Positions 31,954 through 40,743 of a DNA stretch of 51,495 nt are shown piece after piece. The notes beneath the pieces are model-generated. The model worked only from the letters and a program-made list of their open reading frames with translations, searched no databases and had not been told where the DNA came from. Origin of the DNA: Caballeronia telluris (lineage in GTDB: Bacteria; Pseudomonadota; Gammaproteobacteria; Burkholderiales; Burkholderiaceae); assembly GCF_001544495.1 (NCBI RefSeq), contig NZ_FCNZ02000030.1, forward strand, positions 1 to 51,495, written 5' to 3'. Each line of letters begins with the position of its first letter. Position 1 is the first letter of the stretch. A program made the translations under genes and the position numbers.

Positions 31954-32775
31954 ATGCCTGATCATGGCTACAGCCTCCGAGAAGTGCAGCGCATGCTGGG
32001 CGTCTCTCGGAGCGTCGTAGAGAAGCTGGTCGCGGCCGGTTTCGTCTCTCCAAGCGGCGAGCGGCGCGACTGGCGTTTTACCTTCCAGGACATTGTCATG
32101 CTCAGGACCGCGCACGCCTTGCGCGTCGCGGGCGTGTCGCCTTTGAAGATCGTCCGCGCACTCGATCACCTGCGCAACAGCTGGGGACATAAAGGGTCGC
32201 TCACCGGTGTGCGCATTGCGGCCGTCGGCGACCGCGTTGCGGTGAGGGACGACGCGAGCCGCCAGTGGGATGCCGAGACCGGTCAACTGTTGCTGGATTT
32301 TGACGTGAAACCCGCCGCCCCAAACATCGCTTCGCTGCAGGCGCCGCTTGCAAACAAGGCTCGCGAAGTCGCCACCGACCTCTTTCACCGCGCCCGGTCG
32401 CTAGAGGACGAGGACATTGACGCGGCCGAATCTGCATATCGGCAGGCGCTTGCCCGCGCCCCCGACTATACCGACGCGTCGTTGAACCTTGGCGGCATCC
32501 TCGTCGACACCGAACGGTTCGACGATGCGATAGCGGTCTACCGCAACGCCCTTCGCTATCAACCGGACGATCCCGTATTGCTATTCAACATCGGCGTCGC
32601 GCTGGAAGATGCTGGGCGCTTCCGCGAAGCACTGCGGTCGTACGAGCTTTGCGTGGAGCACGCGCCCGACTTCGCGGACGCGCATTTCAACGCCGCGCGA
32701 GTCTACGAGGAACTCGGGGAGCAGGCAGGCGCGATCCGTCATTTCAACAGTTTCCGCAAGCTGCAAAAGCCGTAA
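31954..32775 (+). CDS. MerR-type HTH protein with TPR repeats
   Basis: 273 aa. Residues 1-75 form a MerR-like winged helix ('YSLREVQRMLGVSRSVVEKLVAAGFVSPSGERRDWRFTFQDIVMLRTAHAL'). Residues about 130-270 hold three or so tetratricopeptide repeats ('ESAYRQALARAPDYTDASLNLGGILVDTERFDDAIAVYRNALRYQPDD', 'ALRSYELCVEHAPDFADAHFNAARVYEELGE'). It starts right after the ku stop with GAGG upstream, so it is probably cotranscribed with ku. The HTH suggests DNA binding and the TPRs protein contact; it may regulate the ku operon. Confidence 0.88.
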   Translation: MPDHGYSLREVQRMLGVSRSVVEKLVAAGFVSPSGERRDWRFTFQDIVMLRTAHALRVAGVSPLKIVRALDHLRNSWGHKGSLTGVRIAAVGDRVAVRDDASRQWDAETGQLLLDFDVKPAAPNIASLQAPLANKAREVATDLFHRARSLEDEDIDAAESAYRQALARAPDYTDASLNLGGILVDTERFDDAIAVYRNALRYQPDDPVLLFNIGVALEDAGRFREALRSYELCVEHAPDFADAHFNAARVYEELGEQAGAIRHFNSFRKLQKP

Positions 32776-32790
32776 TGCAAGGAGGCAGTG

Positions 32791-34095
32791 TTGGTCATCG
32801 AATCCCTCTGGTTCCTGATCGTCGGGGCCCTGATGATCCTCATGGCAATCGGCCGCAAGTTTGTCGAGCGCTTGCCGATGACCGGTGCGATGGTTTATCT
32901 CGTCGTCGGCTTTTTGCTCGGCCCTGCGTGCGCCGGGTTGCTGACCATCGACCTCCAATGTGATGTCGCGCTTTTGCGCACGCTCACCGAGGCCGGTCTG
33001 ATTGTGTCGCTGTTCGCGATCGGAATGTACCTGCGAATCGACCTTTCGAACCCGCTTTGGCGTCTGACGCTGCGCCTCGCCGGCCCGGCCATGCTGATCA
33101 CCATCGGTGCGTTGTTCGTTGCAGCGTACTGGGGACTGGGGCTTGCCGCAGGACCTGCTCTGCTTTTGGCATCTGTGCTGGCGCCGACCGATCCTGTCCT
33201 TGCAAACGAATTGCGCGTCGAGGAAGCGGGCGATGATGAGCCCCTGCGCTTCGCCTTGTCATCAGAGGGTGGCCTCAACGACGGTGCGGCCTCGCCGATG
33301 GTCTACATCGCGCTCGCGCTTTGCGGTGTTCACACGCTCGGAAGCAGCAATCCGTGGACGTTTGCGCTTGCGATCGCATGGGGACTGGCGAGCGCCGCAA
33401 TCATCGGATGGGCGTTGGGAACAGGCATCGTGGTCCTCGTGACCAAGCTGCGAACGCACTACGACCATGCGCTCGGTCTGGAAGGATTTCTGGCGCTCGG
33501 ATTGGTTGCGTTGGCGTATGGAGCGACGCTCATTGTCGATGGCTACGCCTTCATCGCGGTGTTTATCGCAGGCGTCGCGCTACGCCGCCAGGAAATGAAG
33601 GCGACTGGCGAAAAGCCGCCGAACGAGGTATTGGAATCGGTTGAGCGTGGCCAGCGAGAAGAGGCGGCCAAGGACCCCGAACTGGCTCACGCCTACATTG
33701 CTGAGAACATGATGGGATTCTCGGTCGAAATGGAGCGCTTCGTCGAACTCGGCTTGATGGTCATCGTCGGCAGCGTCGTCTCCGCGCACTGGCAGGAGCT
33801 TCTCCACTGGTCCGTTATCTGGCCGGTCCTGTTTCTGTTCTTCGTCGCGCGCCCGCTGGGCAGCAGCCTCTCGCTTGTTGGCTCGTCGATGGATCGGCAC
33901 CAGCGCGCGCTTTCAGGGTGGCTCGGCTTACGCGGCGTCAGTGCCTTTTATTACCTGCTGTTCTCGTTGGAAAAGGCAGGCAGCGCGACCGTCGCCAACC
34001 TGCTGCCCGTCATCGTTGCGGCGATTGTCCTTTCCGTCTTTCTACACGGTAGCAGCGCGACGATACTGCTCGACCGGTACCTGAGCAAACGGTAA
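32791..34095 (+). CDS. CPA1-type cation:proton antiporter
   Basis: 434 aa membrane protein with about 12 hydrophobic segments ('LWFLIVGALMILMAIG', 'LPMTGAMVYLVVGFLLGPACAG', 'GPALLLASVLAPTDPVLANELRVEEAGDDEPLRFALSSEGGLNDGAA'). The 'APTDPVLA' and 'EGGLNDG' blocks are the ion-binding core of NhaP/CPA1 exchangers. AAGGAGG at 32779-32785 is 5 nt from the TTG at 32791 and only 2 nt from a GTG at 32788; TTG is preferred. It exchanges Na+ or K+ for H+ across the inner membrane. It follows the MerR-TPR gene by 15 nt, so the ku operon may extend through it. Confidence 0.9.
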   Translation: MVIESLWFLIVGALMILMAIGRKFVERLPMTGAMVYLVVGFLLGPACAGLLTIDLQCDVALLRTLTEAGLIVSLFAIGMYLRIDLSNPLWRLTLRLAGPAMLITIGALFVAAYWGLGLAAGPALLLASVLAPTDPVLANELRVEEAGDDEPLRFALSSEGGLNDGAASPMVYIALALCGVHTLGSSNPWTFALAIAWGLASAAIIGWALGTGIVVLVTKLRTHYDHALGLEGFLALGLVALAYGATLIVDGYAFIAVFIAGVALRRQEMKATGEKPPNEVLESVERGQREEAAKDPELAHAYIAENMMGFSVEMERFVELGLMVIVGSVVSAHWQELLHWSVIWPVLFLFFVARPLGSSLSLVGSSMDRHQRALSGWLGLRGVSAFYYLLFSLEKAGSATVANLLPVIVAAIVLSVFLHGSSATILLDRYLSKR

Positions 34096-34151
34096 TCGGA
34101 CAGGAACAAGACTTGCTGGGCGGTTGGCAAAAGTGACCTCCGGAGAATGAG

Positions 34152-34361
34152 ATGGCAGACCAGCACAAGCCCGGCGAGAAGGTGCAGACCTCGGGTATCT
34201 ACAAGGTAGTGAAGGAAGGCGACGGCGAGTCGGAGTTTGAGGTGACGTGCGTCGAGGGCGAGCATTTTCCGCCGACCCGAAGCGGCAAAGGCGCTCACTA
34301 TGAACTCGTCCACGCGGCCACGCACTCGCACAAGCACAGCGAACTCGGCAGCGGCGACTAA
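34152..34361 (+). CDS. YjzC-like small protein
   Basis: 69 aa. The sequence 'KPGEKVQTSGIYKVVKEGDGESEFEVTCVEGEHFPPTRSGKGAHYELVHAATHSH' follows the YjzC pattern (KPGE...SGxY, then G..FPPT..) of short beta proteins of unknown function. GGAGA precedes the ATG. It sits between the antiporter and a lipoprotein gene on the same strand. Confidence 0.8.
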   Translation: MADQHKPGEKVQTSGIYKVVKEGDGESEFEVTCVEGEHFPPTRSGKGAHYELVHAATHSHKHSELGSGD

Positions 34362-34367
34362 CTGCGG

Positions 34368-34688
34368 ATGGCGATCGTGGGCGCAAGAGGAAAACACTGG
34401 CTGATCGCCTTTGCGTCGGCATCTGTGCTCGCCGGTTGCGCCGTCCGCGAGATGCCGCCCCCGGGCAGGTACCTCACGGACCGCGAGTGCCACGACCTGA
34501 CTGCATTGAAGACAAATGCAAGCCCAACGATGGCCGAGCACCAGTCAGAGTTAGCCGCGTTGCGAAAAGCGGGATATGACCCATCCCCCTTCTGGGACGA
34601 CCCCTACTATCCCGAGGACCTGCAGGCCGCGCAGCGCCTCGTCGACTACTGGTTCCAGACGGAATGCCTGGCAGCACGGACGCAGTGA
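34368..34688 (+). CDS. Small lipoprotein
   Basis: 106 aa. Signal peptide 'HWLIAFASASVLAGC' with lipobox LAGC; the Cys at about residue 24 would be lipidated. The mature part has 'LTALKTNASPTMAEHQSELAALRKAGYDPS' and 'YYPEDLQAAQRLVDYWFQTEC', a C-terminal pattern I associate with small Burkholderiaceae envelope proteins of unknown role. It begins 6 nt after the YjzC-like gene. Confidence 0.75.
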   Translation: MAIVGARGKHWLIAFASASVLAGCAVREMPPPGRYLTDRECHDLTALKTNASPTMAEHQSELAALRKAGYDPSPFWDDPYYPEDLQAAQRLVDYWFQTECLAARTQ

Positions 34689-34691
34689 CCA

Positions 34692-35201
34692 GTGAACGAC
34701 GCAGACTGGATCGCAACGAGGAACACGCGGCAATTGGCAATCGGCATCAGCAAGGCCCGCGTGATTCCGGGCTCGCCAGCAAAGATCACGTTTGTCCTGC
34801 TGAACCGATGCGAGTGGGACTTTGAGGTCGTCAGCAGCGCGTTTGAAATCAAGCGTACGTACATCGGCGCACGACACGCTCTGCCGAAACCTGGGTGGGG
34901 TTACGCCGTCACGGACGCGGTGGAGCCGGGCACGTTGCTGCCAGCGCGCAGCGAGCTTTGGACGACGTTCGGGGCGGACACACGCACGACATTTCACGGA
35001 GCCGTTCCAGCGACGGCACCAGCTCCGCGTGAGCCGCACTATTACTTCGCCGGGCGAATTCTGTATCGCCGGTTTCGCCGCGAACTGCTTGAGACCAGCT
35101 TATACCGCCGACTTGCGTATCCCGAGCTCGAATGTTCGATCATTGAGCCGAACGATGCGGGCCTAAACAAGGAAGGCAGGGTCGTCTTCGCCTCAGTCTG
35201 A
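34692..35201 (+). CDS. Hypothetical protein
   Basis: 169 aa from a GTG at 34692, 3 nt after the lipoprotein gene and probably in the same transcript. No signal peptide or membrane segment. It has a beta-rich composition ('ARVIPGSPAKITFVLLNRCEWDFEVVSSAFEIKRTYIG', 'HYYFAGRILYRRFRRELLETSLYRRLAYPELECSI'). No family recognised. No clear ribosome site; translational coupling is plausible. Confidence 0.6.
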   Translation: MNDADWIATRNTRQLAIGISKARVIPGSPAKITFVLLNRCEWDFEVVSSAFEIKRTYIGARHALPKPGWGYAVTDAVEPGTLLPARSELWTTFGADTRTTFHGAVPATAPAPREPHYYFAGRILYRRFRRELLETSLYRRLAYPELECSIIEPNDAGLNKEGRVVFASV

Positions 35202-35235
35202 TTTGCCCCACGCGCTAATGGTCACCGGATCAGTC

Positions 35236-35721
35236 TTACTTGCGTTGCTCGATCTCTCGGGGTGGCCATGTTGCGGTGCTCAGGGATCCATCTTCGGCTT
35301 CAGCGACCGGTCCGAGCCCCTCTCCGAACCATGGCACCTGCGCGCGCAGCAACGCAAGGTACGCGTCCCACCCGGATTGATTGCCGGCGAATAGGTCATG
35401 TTGAACCGTGTACGCCAAGAGCTTGCGATTTAGCGTCGGCTCAAGCAACTCCTTGGTCCAGAGGAAGAAAGCGGTCGCTGCTCGCGCAGCGTAGTCATGC
35501 GGCGTCAGATGCGGCGTGACGAGGCCCAGTAACGGAAAGCCGGCGAGGGATTCCTCATTGGCTGCCGCCTCGCCGATCGTTCTGTGTCGCTCAGCGCACT
35601 TCAAGACGCAGCCGATCGATTCCACCACGTCACCGAAATGCAGCAGGAGCGCTCGCCGCTCGTTGGCGTCTTTCGGGCTGGCAGGTTGTACTTCAATGCC
35701 GTCTCGTTGTGTTTCGCCCAT
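35236..35721 (-). CDS. Hypothetical protein
   Basis: 161 aa, mostly helical ('ERRALLLHFGDVVESIGCVLKCAERHRTIGEAAANEESLAGFPLLGLVTPHLTPHDYAARAATAFFLWTKELLEPTLNRKLLAYTVQ'). A purine-rich GGGAGGGGAG precedes the ATG. It is convergent with the gene ending at 35201. No recognised domain, signal peptide or membrane helix. Confidence 0.6.
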   Translation of the reverse strand: MGETQRDGIEVQPASPKDANERRALLLHFGDVVESIGCVLKCAERHRTIGEAAANEESLAGFPLLGLVTPHLTPHDYAARAATAFFLWTKELLEPTLNRKLLAYTVQHDLFAGNQSGWDAYLALLRAQVPWFGEGLGPVAEAEDGSLSTATWPPREIEQRK

Positions 35722-35905
35722 CTCCCCTCCCTTCGCTCATGAGAACGCGGCCGACGGCCTCGGTTGCATTGAACTGGCTAGGATCAAGAGCAAGTCACGC
35801 GCCTTGGCGGGCGCCACCAAGGAAGCGCTGAAAAACACGCCGGAGTTCCAGCACAACAAGGTCAAGCCCCCGCCCAAACCACACGAGCTGGGGGACGCGC
35901 AATAG
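35722..35905 (+). pseudogene. Possible 3' fragment of a small gene
   Basis: The last 40 codons of this frame ('KSRALAGATKEALKNTPEFQHNKVKPPPKPHELGDAQ') read like a protein C-terminus, but there is no start codon in a sensible place and the upstream half overlaps the opposite-strand gene. A strong hairpin follows 10 nt after the stop, as for a real gene end. Confidence 0.3.
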
Positions 35906-35915
35906 ACGCAAAAAA

Positions 35916-35953
35916 GACGAAGCCCCAACCGATGATCGGGCCGGGGCTTCGTC
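35916..35953 (-). terminator. Intrinsic terminator (T-run on minus strand)
   Basis: GACGAAGCCCC (35916-35926) pairs perfectly with GGGGCTTCGTC (35943-35953), with a 16-nt loop. The A-run immediately left of it (35910-35915) is a T-run for leftward transcripts. It shields the leftward gene at 35721-35236 from read-through and may act in both directions. Confidence 0.7.
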
Positions 35954-36282
35954 TACTGCGACTGCGTCAACTTCCTACAACGTCTCTATACCGCCGGACA
36001 GCAACAACTTTCCAGTAACGACTTATCTCTTGGAGCGGAGCGATGAAACCCGAGACGCACGCGCGGCAACCGCTTGTCCGGATAGGCGTAAGGTTGGGCC
36101 GGATACTCGGTGACTGCCATTGTGCGACTCGTGCTTGCGTTTCATCGCCACAGAAAGAAGTGTACGGGGCCAGCGGCGATTACCAAGCGTCGAACAGAGG
36201 CATGAGTAGCGCTCTTTCCGGACAAACGAATCCCGCTCCGCTACCGACTAAACGTAGGGCTGAGCCGCGCGCTTAGTCGCGT
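35954..36282. other. Intergenic, no clear gene
   Basis: An ATG at 36043 with GGAG upstream opens a 77-codon frame, but the composition is not protein-like and I do not call it. Nothing else is seen. Confidence 0.45.
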
Positions 36283-37437
36283 ATGATCGGTGGTCGGGCG
36301 CGGCAGCCGCGCGGCGAGCGCGTCCGGCCGCAGAAACCAGACAAAAAAAGACGGGACGCTCAATTGAGACCAAATCTTTTCAGATACGCCACATCCGAAT
36401 TATCGCAGGACGCCTTCATTTGCTGGCTCCTAGAGTCAGCCGATCAAAAATATCGACGCACTTGCCCTGAACTGCACGCCGTCGGCCAAGCATTCGTCGG
36501 CATGATCTTCGCTCGCCACACAGCTTCGCCGCCGTCGCCGTGCATTCAAACGGTCGATATCTTTCGGCAGGAAGGGAGAATTGACATTCTGGCCTGGGTA
36601 AATCAAGACATTGCAATAGTGATTGAAGACAAGGTCGGCACTAAGCAAAGCCGAACTCAACTCGGCCGATATCGAGAACACGCTGAAACCCAACTTGGAC
36701 GGCCCGTCAGTCACATTCTGTTCGTGTACATTCAGTCCGGCGATCAAAGCGACTATTCACCCGTCCACCTGGACGGCTACGCAGTATTCAATCGCTCCGA
36801 CTTGCTTGCACTGTTCGAAGGCAGAATCGGGACGGACGCGCGCGCGACGAATCAGATCCTCGATGACTTTGCCATTCGCCTGCGGCAAATCGAGGACCAG
36901 GTGCAAAGTTACGCTGTCAAGCCGGTAGAAAATTGGGGGGCGAGAGCGAGGATCGGCTTCGTGTCCCGTTTGAAGAGCGAATTGGGCGTCGGTCAGTGGG
37001 ACTACGTCAATAACAAAGCCGGAGGTTTCTACGGGTACTTCGGCAAGCGCATTCGGCTAGACGACGGCGCGATGTACCTCCAAGTCGAGATGAGCGCGCG
37101 TGAGAATAAACTCTGCATTAAGATCGACGTGAAGGACGACGATCGGACGAAGCATTTCGGCCATCGCTGGAGTAAGAGGTGCGTTGCTGATTCCAGGAAG
37201 CAAGGGCTTTTCGTCTTAGAGCCTGGACGCATTAGGGTGGGCCAAACAATGACTGTCGCGAAGAACGAGAAGCCTTTTCCCGTGACCGACGAGCACGGTT
37301 ATGTCGACATTACGGCGACAGTTGAGTTGCTGCGCTCGTGGCAGTCATTTATCGAACTGTATGCACGAGTCGATGACGCACCGTTACCGCCCCTCGACGC
37401 GATTGTAGAGGGAGTTGCAGCGAACGTGAGCCTCTAA
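36283..37437 (+). CDS. PD-(D/E)XK nuclease-superfamily protein
   Basis: 384 aa. 'RPNLFRYATSELSQDAFICWLLES' (about 28-50) followed by 'GRIDILAWVNQDIAIVIEDKVGTKQSRTQLGRYREH' (about 98-130) is the PDDEXK_4 pattern: catalytic Asp in RIDI, E-D-K in IEDKVG, and the downstream Gln. The C-terminal half is unrecognised. Related proteins are orphan nucleases in defence islands. The first 25 residues are very basic and a later non-ATG start is possible. The gene is AT-richer than its flanks. It is followed closely by the cyclic-phosphate receiver-domain gene. Confidence 0.75.
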   Translation: MIGGRARQPRGERVRPQKPDKKRRDAQLRPNLFRYATSELSQDAFICWLLESADQKYRRTCPELHAVGQAFVGMIFARHTASPPSPCIQTVDIFRQEGRIDILAWVNQDIAIVIEDKVGTKQSRTQLGRYREHAETQLGRPVSHILFVYIQSGDQSDYSPVHLDGYAVFNRSDLLALFEGRIGTDARATNQILDDFAIRLRQIEDQVQSYAVKPVENWGARARIGFVSRLKSELGVGQWDYVNNKAGGFYGYFGKRIRLDDGAMYLQVEMSARENKLCIKIDVKDDDRTKHFGHRWSKRCVADSRKQGLFVLEPGRIRVGQTMTVAKNEKPFPVTDEHGYVDITATVELLRSWQSFIELYARVDDAPLPPLDAIVEGVAANVSL

Positions 37438-37455
37438 CCGGTGCGGTTCAGTCAC

Positions 37456-37746
37456 ATGAAGGTATTCCTAGATGACGAGCGCCCAACCCCGCCTGGCTGG
37501 GTGCGGGTCTACTGGCCGGCCGAAGCGATACGGCTGCTTGGGTCCGGCGAAGTGACGGATCTCAGTTTGGACCACGACCTGGGTGACGACGCACGCGGTA
37601 CGGGTTACGACGTGATCGTCTGGATCGAGGAGGCGGTTGCGCTTCGGGGGTTCATCCCACCGAAAATCAGCGTTCACTCGGCCAATGCCTCTGCTGCTCA
37701 AAAAATGCGTGCCGGAATCGTTTCGATCGAGAAATTGGCGCTGTAG
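37456..37746 (+). CDS. Cyclic-phosphate-processing receiver-domain protein
   Basis: 96 aa from the ATG at 37456 (a GTG at 37441 would add 5 residues). The start MKVFLDDERPTPPGW, the middle 'LSLDHDLGDDARGTGYDVIVWIEE' and the end 'PPKISVHSANASAAQKM' are the signature of the small receiver-like domain predicted to process cyclic-phosphate RNA ends or cyclic nucleotides. It lies immediately downstream of the PD-(D/E)XK protein and is probably cotranscribed. Actual substrate unknown. Confidence 0.85.
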   Translation: MKVFLDDERPTPPGWVRVYWPAEAIRLLGSGEVTDLSLDHDLGDDARGTGYDVIVWIEEAVALRGFIPPKISVHSANASAAQKMRAGIVSIEKLAL

Positions 37747-37802
37747 ACGGGACACCGGCGCGACCGAGCGACAAGCCCTGCTACCGCGCACACCGCGTGC
37801 GT

Positions 37803-39752
37803 TCAGCGCAGGCCGACAGCCCTTCGCATCGCCACGGTGATGCCTTGCCGCGTGCGGTGGAAGCCGTCCCAAGGATCGGCCCCTAGCGAATGCATGCGAG
37901 GTGCGGCCGTTTTGATCGTCCACTGATCGGCGCGGCCGATGTCCGTTAGTTCGTCCCACGCGATGGGCATCGACACGCCCATGCCTGATCGGGCGCGCGC
38001 CGAGAAAACGGCGACGGTGCTCGCTCCTTTGCTGTTGCGCAGATAGTCGATGAAGATCTTCTTCACCCTGTTTTTGGGCCCGAGGACGGCGGAGAATCGC
38101 TCGGGCATCAGCCGCGCCATGTAGCGCGCGACCGCGTGCGAGAAGTCTTTAACCTCGTCCCACTGCTGCCGGCGCGTGAGCGGCACGACGATGTGAAAGC
38201 CCTTGCCCCCGCTCGTCTTGATGAAGCTTTTCAGTCCGATCTCGTCGAGCAACACTTTCGATAGCGTCGCGGCATCGACCATCATCTGCCACGACAGGTC
38301 GGGGTCCGGGTCCAGGTCGAGGATGAAGCGGTCAGGATGCTCGAGGTCCGGCTGCACGGCGTTCCAGCTATGCAGTTCGACGACGTTCATCTGGGCAAGG
38401 CCGATGAGCGCTTCGTGACGATCGACGACCAGCAGCGGCGGGTGGCGAGGATGCAGTTCGACCGGCAGCCGGGTAATGCCGGGGATATTTGAACGCTCCT
38501 CGTGCTTCTGGAAGAATAGCTCGCCGTGGATGCCTTCCGGCGCGCGCACCAGCGAGACCGGCCTATCCTTAAGGTACGGCAACGCAAACTCCGCGATCTC
38601 GTCGTAATAGCGAACAAGGTCGATCTTTTTCATGCGCGTCACGTCGTCAATGACGCGCTCGGCGTTGGACACTTTCACGCCCGCGATGACGAGTGTTCCT
38701 GCCCGGCCGGGTGATACTCGCGTGGTTCCCTTCGCTTGAGGCAGGCTCTCAGGTTCGTCAACGTCGACAACCGTCTCTTCGGTCACGGCCGTCGCGGGTT
38801 TGTCCTCTCGCATGCCTTGGAAAACGGGATGGCGCACCTCGCCAGCAGGCGTCCATTCCAGGAATGACGCTTCGACGACGAGTTCGGGCTGCAGCCACAA
38901 GAAGTCGCGATCTTTCTCGCGCGGGGGCGGGTTGTAGAAAGGCGGATTGTCGCGAAGGAGCTTTGCCGCCTTCTTTTCGAGGTCGGCAAGCGGGCGCGGC
39001 TTCAATTCGGCTTTTACGGTACCCGCAAACCGCAGACTGCCGTCTCGCTCGTGCACGCCGAGCATCAACGATCGCATCCCGCGCTTTGCGCCGGCTAGTC
39101 TCGTGTAGCCGCCGACGACAAACTCCTGGCGTTGTAAGCACTTGAGTTTTATCCAATCGGTCGAGCGGCCCGAGCGGTACGGCGCATCGGCGCGTTTGCC
39201 GATGATGCCCTCGAGCCGCATGCGGCACGCGGACGCGAGCAGCGATTGCGGGTCCTCCGTGAATGACTCACTAAAGCGAATGCGCTCGCTCGATGTCTGT
39301 GCGACCAACTCGCCGAGTAGCTCTCTGCGCTGGGAGAGCGGCACTTCCCGCAGATCGCGTCCGTTGAGGAACGGGATGTCGAACGCGAAAAAGGTCAGTT
39401 GCGCCGTACTGCGGCGGTCAGACGCATTCTGTAGTGCGTTGAAGTCGGGAACGCCGCTCTCGGTGAGCACCACCACCTCGCCGTCAAGCCATGCATTTTC
39501 GACCGGCAATCCGTCGATAGCGGTCGCCAGCGTGCGCATCTTCTCTGTCCAGTCGTGTCCCCCGCGCGTGATGAGCTTTGCTGTGCCTTGCTCGACTCGG
39601 CACATCAGGCGATAACCGTCGAACTTGATTTCGTAGAGCCAGTCGCCGCTCGCGGGCGGCCGCCGCGCGAGCGTCGCTAGTTGCGGAGCAATCGTCTCCG
39701 GCAATGGTTCATCAGCGGTTCGCCCGCCTCCGCTCGAGGAGCGTCTTTTCAT
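37803..39752 (-). CDS. ligD: ATP-dependent DNA ligase D without phosphoesterase domain
   Basis: 649 aa. The N-terminal ligase domain has the adenylation motif EIKFDGYR with Lys43, 'WLDGEVVVL', 'EGIIGKR' and 'WIKLKC', followed by an OB-fold to about residue 310. A Pro/Glu-rich linker follows, then the primase-polymerase domain (about 355-649) with 'FILDLDPDPDLSW' (metal Asp pair), 'SFIKTSGGKGFHIVVPL' and 'KIFIDYLRNSKGAST'. The 3'-phosphoesterase domain found in many LigD proteins (usual total about 820-900 aa) is absent: the ATG is real and the preceding gene ends within it. Works with Ku in end joining. Last gene of a leftward run of small genes. Confidence 0.94.
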   Translation of the reverse strand: MKRRSSSGGGRTADEPLPETIAPQLATLARRPPASGDWLYEIKFDGYRLMCRVEQGTAKLITRGGHDWTEKMRTLATAIDGLPVENAWLDGEVVVLTESGVPDFNALQNASDRRSTAQLTFFAFDIPFLNGRDLREVPLSQRRELLGELVAQTSSERIRFSESFTEDPQSLLASACRMRLEGIIGKRADAPYRSGRSTDWIKLKCLQRQEFVVGGYTRLAGAKRGMRSLMLGVHERDGSLRFAGTVKAELKPRPLADLEKKAAKLLRDNPPFYNPPPREKDRDFLWLQPELVVEASFLEWTPAGEVRHPVFQGMREDKPATAVTEETVVDVDEPESLPQAKGTTRVSPGRAGTLVIAGVKVSNAERVIDDVTRMKKIDLVRYYDEIAEFALPYLKDRPVSLVRAPEGIHGELFFQKHEERSNIPGITRLPVELHPRHPPLLVVDRHEALIGLAQMNVVELHSWNAVQPDLEHPDRFILDLDPDPDLSWQMMVDAATLSKVLLDEIGLKSFIKTSGGKGFHIVVPLTRRQQWDEVKDFSHAVARYMARLMPERFSAVLGPKNRVKKIFIDYLRNSKGASTVAVFSARARSGMGVSMPIAWDELTDIGRADQWTIKTAAPRMHSLGADPWDGFHRTRQGITVAMRRAVGLR

Positions 39753-39952
39753 ATGCTGACGGGAGCATCATCGATAACGCGAATCTGCGCTACCGGATAG
39801 AGCTGCGCGGCGAGGTCCAGCGCCTCTTGCTTTTGAGCCACGATCGTCACAAAGACTCCTCCCCGTCTGTCGGCATCGAGAACCTTAATGCGCCATTCAT
39901 GTTCGTTGCGCCGGACGCCCACCTCGTCCACCGGTCCATCACTGATCGTCAT
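39749..39952 (-). CDS. Small hypothetical protein upstream of ligD
   Basis: 67 aa from the ATG at 39952. It reads as a compact alpha/beta peptide ('WRIKVLDADRRGGVFVTIVAQKQEALDLAAQLYPVAQIRVID'). Its stop overlaps the ligD start by 4 nt, so it is translationally coupled. Function unknown. Confidence 0.6.
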   Translation of the reverse strand: MTISDGPVDEVGVRRNEHEWRIKVLDADRRGGVFVTIVAQKQEALDLAAQLYPVAQIRVIDDAPVSI

Positions 39953-40018
39953 AGCGCGTTTTCAAAGCGTATCGCCCAATCCGTGCGCAAAGTCCTCGCC
40001 CGTACTAGGCAACCCTTC

Positions 40019-40219
40019 CTAGAAGTTCTCTTCTATCCACGCCTTCGCCCATGCGATGGCGCGGTCATGCGCCGCGCGCTCAGTGTCGAAATAGCCGATA
40101 TCGGAAAAGTGAAAGATTTGGCCGTCGGCCTCGTCTTCAGTCGGTTTGCGCTCAACCTCGCACCATGAGTGCCAGTGTTTGGCCGCTTCGCTTAGGCCGA
40201 GAATCGATCGTCCAGTCAC
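40019..40219 (-). CDS. Small hypothetical protein
   Basis: 66 aa: 'SEAAKHWHSWCEVERKPTEDEADGQIFHFSDIGYFDTERAAHDRAIAWAKAWIEENF'. The well-ordered C-terminal half suggests a genuine gene. The start overlaps the stop of the upstream gene by 4 nt. It belongs to the run leading to ligD. Function unknown. Confidence 0.6.
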   Translation of the reverse strand: MTGRSILGLSEAAKHWHSWCEVERKPTEDEADGQIFHFSDIGYFDTERAAHDRAIAWAKAWIEENF

Positions 40220-40530
40220 CGTACTCGATCTTCGGCGCTGAATCGTCTACGGCCTGCGGCTTGTCCGGCATTGGGAGCGTCATTGTCATCCGTGTAGGTT
40301 TTTCCAATTAGATTGTCGTAGTCGGTGCTCGCAGCACTAACAATCGCCCGCAGCATCCGGGTGAGTGCATCGTCGGGAGGCTTGCTTTCCACGATCACGC
40401 GGGCAGTGCGCAGCGAGATTGAGTGGGTTTTGTGCAAGCCTTTGCCGCCGCTCGTTTCAAAACGGAACCGGTGAATCTCGCCCGCCGACCCCGGCGAAGG
40501 ATTCTCGTGGGAAACAATGGTCACTTTCAT
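40216..40530 (-). CDS. Small hypothetical protein, first of the ligD run
   Basis: 104 aa: 'MKVTIVSHENPSPGSAGEIHRFRFETSGGKGLHKTHSISLRTARVIVESKPPDDALTRMLRAI'. Its C-terminus is polar. No ribosome site stands out. The 4-nt overlap with the following gene supports an operon 40530 to 37803 ending in ligD. No family recognised. Confidence 0.55.
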   Translation of the reverse strand: MKVTIVSHENPSPGSAGEIHRFRFETSGGKGLHKTHSISLRTARVIVESKPPDDALTRMLRAIVSAASTDYDNLIGKTYTDDNDAPNAGQAAGRRRFSAEDRVR

Positions 40531-40743
40531 ACTATCAAAGCGGTCGAACGCTATTTACGTCCCCTCAGCAACTATCGTGCTGGTTGGTAAACCGCTCGTA
40601 TTCGAATCTTCCACGCAATTCTTTTACGTTTTTACCTTATTTTGAGCCGGAGTATTGCGCCCGAGCGGTGGCCGACCAATGCAAGCCGAAAGCGGAACGC
40701 CGCGTGCTCGACATACGATGCGATTCGCTGCACGGAGGAACCT

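Noticed and set aside
35203..35394. Hydrophobic small plus-strand frame (MPHALMVTGSVLLALLDLSG)
   Set aside because: Overlaps the opposite-strand 161-aa gene and loses membrane-like character after 25 residues.
36043..36276. 77-codon frame with GGAG before its ATG
   Set aside because: Composition is not protein-like and there is no conserved-looking segment; left as intergenic.
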